From the NCBI GenBank assembly GCA_900551535.1, contig URWJ01000018.1:1-17443 (forward strand): a stretch of 17,443 nucleotides of DNA, written 5' to 3'. The translations under genes were made by a program, and so were the position numbers. Source of the DNA: an uncultured Granulicatella sp. GTDB taxonomy: Bacteria > Bacillota > Bacilli > Lactobacillales > Aerococcaceae. Below the pieces are notes generated by a model, which saw nothing but the letters and a program-made list of their open reading frames with translations, ran no database searches and was not told the origin of the DNA. Each line of letters starts with the position of its first letter. Position 1 is the stretch's first letter. Shown piece after piece: positions 15,078-17,443 of this stretch.

Positions 15078-16541
15078 ATGAATCAAAAACAATCAAAACC
15101 AAATGTCATCCTCATCGTAGTGGACCAAATGCGTGCGGATGCATTGTCCATTAACCGAAGTGATGACTTAGTAGTGACACCAACGATGGATATGATGGCC
15201 AGCATGGGATATAACTTTGAAAATGCCTACTCACCAGTGCCAAGTTGTGTGCCTGCTAGAGCCGCTCTTTTAACAGGGATGGACCAAGAGAAGTCCGGAA
15301 GAGTGGGATACGAAGATGAAGTGCCTTGGAACTACACGAATACACTTCCTCAAACATTCAAAGACTTAGGGTATCAAACAGAATGTATCGGGAAAATGCA
15401 TGTGTATCCAAGCCGTAAGCGCATGGGATTTGACCATGTTCTCTTACACGATGGCTACTTACATGTCGACCGCAAATACAATAAAGCATACGGAGAAACG
15501 TTTGAACATTCGAGCGATTACTTGGATTGGATCAAACAAGAACTCGGCAGCGATGCAGATATTATCGATGATGGGGCAAACTGTAATTCATGGGATGTCC
15601 GTCCATTTGAACTTCCTGAGAAATACCATCCAACAAACTGGATTGTGAGCGAAAGTATTCGTTTCTTGAAGAGACGTGACCCAAGCGTTCCGTTCTTCTT
15701 GAAGATGTCGTTTGAAAAACCTCATGCGCCTCTCAATCCGCCGAAGTATTTCTATGATTTATACATGGATAAATTAGGGGACGTATCGGACTTGCATATT
15801 GGGAACTGGGAAGAACTCGAAGAGAAGATTCCAAGCCTCTATGCCAAACGCGGTAAGATTCCAGCGGACGCGCAAAAGAGAATGTTGGCAGCGTACTACG
15901 GTTTAATCACGCATATCGATAATCAATTAAGTCGCTTCTTAACAGCGGTTGAGGAATTTGATTTACTCGAAAACACGATTTTCTGGTTCGTGAGTGACCA
16001 CGGGGATCAACTCGGAGAGCATTATTTATTCCGCAAAGGCTATCCTTACCAAGGAAGTATTAAGATTCCAGCGTTTATCTTCGACCCTGGTAACTTGATT
16101 GCGGGCACGAAGAAGAGCGTCACACAACTCGTGAAGATTCAAGACGTTTTCCCTTCACTTGTAGAGCTTGCGACAGGTGAAAAAGTTGAAACAGACGGTA
16201 AGAGCGTTCGCCAATTATTATTCGGCGAATTTGCAGGTTGGCGAAACGAATTCCACGGCGAACATAGCCTAGGTGAGGATTCGAGCCAATATATTTTAAC
16301 AGATGAATGGAAATTTATTTGGTTCCCTGTCAAAGACGAGTATCAACTCTTCCATATGACAGAAGATCCAGAGGAGAAATGCAATTTAATTGCGGAAACG
16401 AAGTATACTTCTCTTGTGAACGAGTTCAAAGCGAAACTTGCTCGCATTTTACAAGACAGAGAAGAGGGCTTTGTGAGAGACGGGCAACTTTGCCAAGTAC
16501 CATTAGAACGCATCGTTGCCACTCTAAAGAGAGGTCGATAG
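15078..16541 (+). CDS. Cys-type sulfatase, apparently cytoplasmic
   Basis: A 487-aa S1-family (alkaline-phosphatase fold) sulfate ester hydrolase. The N-terminal metal site is VILIVVDQMRAD (Asp16). The signature is C57-V-P-A-R61: Cys57 must be converted to formylglycine, and the motif continues AALLTG. Also visible are GKMH with Lys106 and His108, and the second metal motif SDHGDQLGEH with Asp307-His308. There is no signal peptide or membrane segment, so it should act on a substrate already inside the cell. GGGGG precedes the ATG. It is followed after one base by its maturase gene. The substrate cannot be fixed: sulfated N-acetylhexosamines from host glycans fit the neighbourhood, while related folds also include phosphonate monoester hydrolases. 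Confidence 0.9.
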   Translation: MNQKQSKPNVILIVVDQMRADALSINRSDDLVVTPTMDMMASMGYNFENAYSPVPSCVPARAALLTGMDQEKSGRVGYEDEVPWNYTNTLPQTFKDLGYQTECIGKMHVYPSRKRMGFDHVLLHDGYLHVDRKYNKAYGETFEHSSDYLDWIKQELGSDADIIDDGANCNSWDVRPFELPEKYHPTNWIVSESIRFLKRRDPSVPFFLKMSFEKPHAPLNPPKYFYDLYMDKLGDVSDLHIGNWEELEEKIPSLYAKRGKIPADAQKRMLAAYYGLITHIDNQLSRFLTAVEEFDLLENTIFWFVSDHGDQLGEHYLFRKGYPYQGSIKIPAFIFDPGNLIAGTKKSVTQLVKIQDVFPSLVELATGEKVETDGKSVRQLLFGEFAGWRNEFHGEHSLGEDSSQYILTDEWKFIWFPVKDEYQLFHMTEDPEEKCNLIAETKYTSLVNEFKAKLARILQDREEGFVRDGQLCQVPLERIVATLKRGR

Positions 16542-16542
16542 T

Positions 16543-17394
16543 ATGAATTTTGTGCCTTTAAAATCTGGCATCTTTCAAATGGGAGATTCTCTTGGCCAAG
16601 GCTTTATCGAAGACCATGAGGCACCACCAGTCATGAAAAAGGTGCTTGCGTTTGAAATCGCGGATACGACCGTGACGAATCGTGAGTTTAAAGCCTTTAT
16701 AGATGCGACAGGTTATACCACAACGGCAGAAACGATAGGAGATTCTTATGTGTTTCACCTATTCGTTGAGCCAGAAAAAAGAGCAGAGTATGGACATGTA
16801 TCAGGCTCACCTTGGTGGCTTCTAGTGCCAGGTGCTTGTTGGAATCATCCAACAGGGCCCGAGTCTTCGATTGATGATGTGATGGACCATCCAGTGGTGC
16901 ACGTATCTTTGCAGGATGCACTAGCTTATTGTGATTGGGCAAAGGTGAAATTGCCGACAGAAACGCAATGGGAATACGCAGCACGTGGTGGGACAACCAC
17001 GCAATTTCCATGGGGAGATGACCTCGAAGAAGACGGAGAGTTTCATGCCAATACTTGGCAAGGGGATTTCCCAAATACGAATACGAAAGCAGACGGCTTT
17101 TTAGGAACGGCGCCCGTGAAGAGCTTCGAACCAAACGGATATGGGCTCTATCAAATGATTGGAAATGTCTGGGAATGGTGTTGTAACCATCGCGGAATTC
17201 CGTTTGAAGAAATCGAAGAAGACGCCTCTCGCCCGATTAATTTTGAATACGAATATGCGATTCGTGGGGGTTCCTTCTTATGCCATTGCTCATACTGCAA
17301 CAGATATCGCGTCGCCGCTCGTAATGGCGCATTGTGGGACTCAACCTCGAGCCATTTAGGGTTTAGATGTGTCCGGAATCTTGGAGGTCGCTAA
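16543..17394 (+). CDS. Formylglycine-generating enzyme (aerobic sulfatase maturase, SUMF1 type)
   Basis: A 283-aa FGE-sulfatase domain protein that oxidises the sulfatase cysteine to formylglycine using O2 and copper. Family marks run through the whole length: ADTTVTNREFKAFIDATGY, SPWWLLVPGACWNHPTGP, DHPVVHVSLQDALAYCDWA, LPTETQWEYAARGG, PWGDD, GNVWEWC, and RGGSFLCHCSYCNRYRVAAR. The catalytic pair is Cys247 and Cys252 in C-H-C-S-Y-C, matching Cys336/Cys341 of human FGE. There is one additional cysteine (249) between them, where known enzymes have Arg or Asp. No signal peptide, in keeping with a cytoplasmic sulfatase partner. It starts one base after the sulfatase stop and shares TAATG with the next gene. 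Because the two copper-binding cysteines are present, an EgtB or other non-catalytic relative is unlikely. Confidence 0.92.
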   Translation: MNFVPLKSGIFQMGDSLGQGFIEDHEAPPVMKKVLAFEIADTTVTNREFKAFIDATGYTTTAETIGDSYVFHLFVEPEKRAEYGHVSGSPWWLLVPGACWNHPTGPESSIDDVMDHPVVHVSLQDALAYCDWAKVKLPTETQWEYAARGGTTTQFPWGDDLEEDGEFHANTWQGDFPNTNTKADGFLGTAPVKSFEPNGYGLYQMIGNVWEWCCNHRGIPFEEIEEDASRPINFEYEYAIRGGSFLCHCSYCNRYRVAARNGALWDSTSSHLGFRCVRNLGGR

Positions 17395-17443
17395 TGCACA
17401 TTATTATTTATAGTATCATCGTGCTTTGTGCGACGATGATTGG
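17394..17443 (+). CDS. Membrane protein, 3' partial; possible TauE/SafE-type anion exporter
   Basis: Only the first 16 codons are in the window: MHIIIYSIIVLCATMI and the start of a Gly codon. The ATG overlaps the maturase stop (TAATG) and CTTGGAGGTCGC supplies a good ribosome site, so it is a genuine operon member. The sequence is an N-terminal hydrophobic helix. Its shape resembles Firmicute TauE/SafE permeases, which begin with such a helix and often sit beside sulfatases to expel sulfate or sulfite. This assignment rests on context and a very short stretch. Confidence 0.45.
   Translation, partial: MHIIIYSIIVLCATMI

Noticed and set aside
16697..17134. 145-aa minus-strand reading frame opposite the FGE gene
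   Set aside because: The + strand encodes an intact FGE through the whole stretch; the antisense frame has no recognisable features.

Overview
The window looks like a chromosomal piece of a low-to-moderate GC Gram-positive bacterium, most likely a member of the Lactobacillales. The reasons are strong purine-rich Shine-Dalgarno sites, a Firmicute-type lipoprotein signal, the tmk-darA-holB-yabA replication block typical of Bacilli, CcpA-type cre-like sites, and a BmrCD/LmrCD-type heterodimeric exporter. I cannot assign a genus; Carnobacteriaceae or Aerococcaceae would fit, but that is a guess. All recognisable genes lie on the + strand.

Layout. (1) Bases 1-3411: two overlapping half-transporter genes of a heterodimeric ABC multidrug-type exporter, the first cut by the window edge, closed by a terminator. 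(2) 3480-6188: an extended -10 promoter, then an M20D amidohydrolase, a flavodoxin-fold NAD(P)H oxidoreductase, a 59-aa orphan protein and a YczE-like membrane protein, closed by a terminator. (3) 6189-12068: a sugar operon with an elaborate promoter (two cre-like sites and a 21-bp-phased direct repeat), a lipoprotein solute-binding protein, an intergenic hairpin, two MalF/MalG-type permeases, a GH112 galacto-N-biose/lacto-N-biose phosphorylase and a 60-aa membrane protein, ended by a strong terminator. (4) 12067-12538: a non-coding stretch made of a large inverted-repeat element whose core and right arm are tandemly duplicated. (5) 12585-15030: tmk, darA (c-di-AMP receptor), holB and yabA, with a terminator. 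(6) 15030-17443: an extended -10 promoter overlapped by a cre-like palindrome, then a Cys-type sulfatase without signal peptide, its formylglycine-generating enzyme, and the first 16 codons of a membrane protein that may be a TauE/SafE-type anion exporter.

How it may work together. Region 3 encodes import and phosphorolysis of the mucin/milk-glycan disaccharides galacto-N-biose and lacto-N-biose. Region 6 encodes an intracellular sulfatase with its own maturase and possibly a sulfate exporter. Both promoters carry a similar cre-like core (TGAAAnCGnTTT), so the two may belong to one host-glycan programme, with sulfated sugars imported and desulfated in the cytoplasm. That link is inference. 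The housekeeping block and the structured repeat lie between them.
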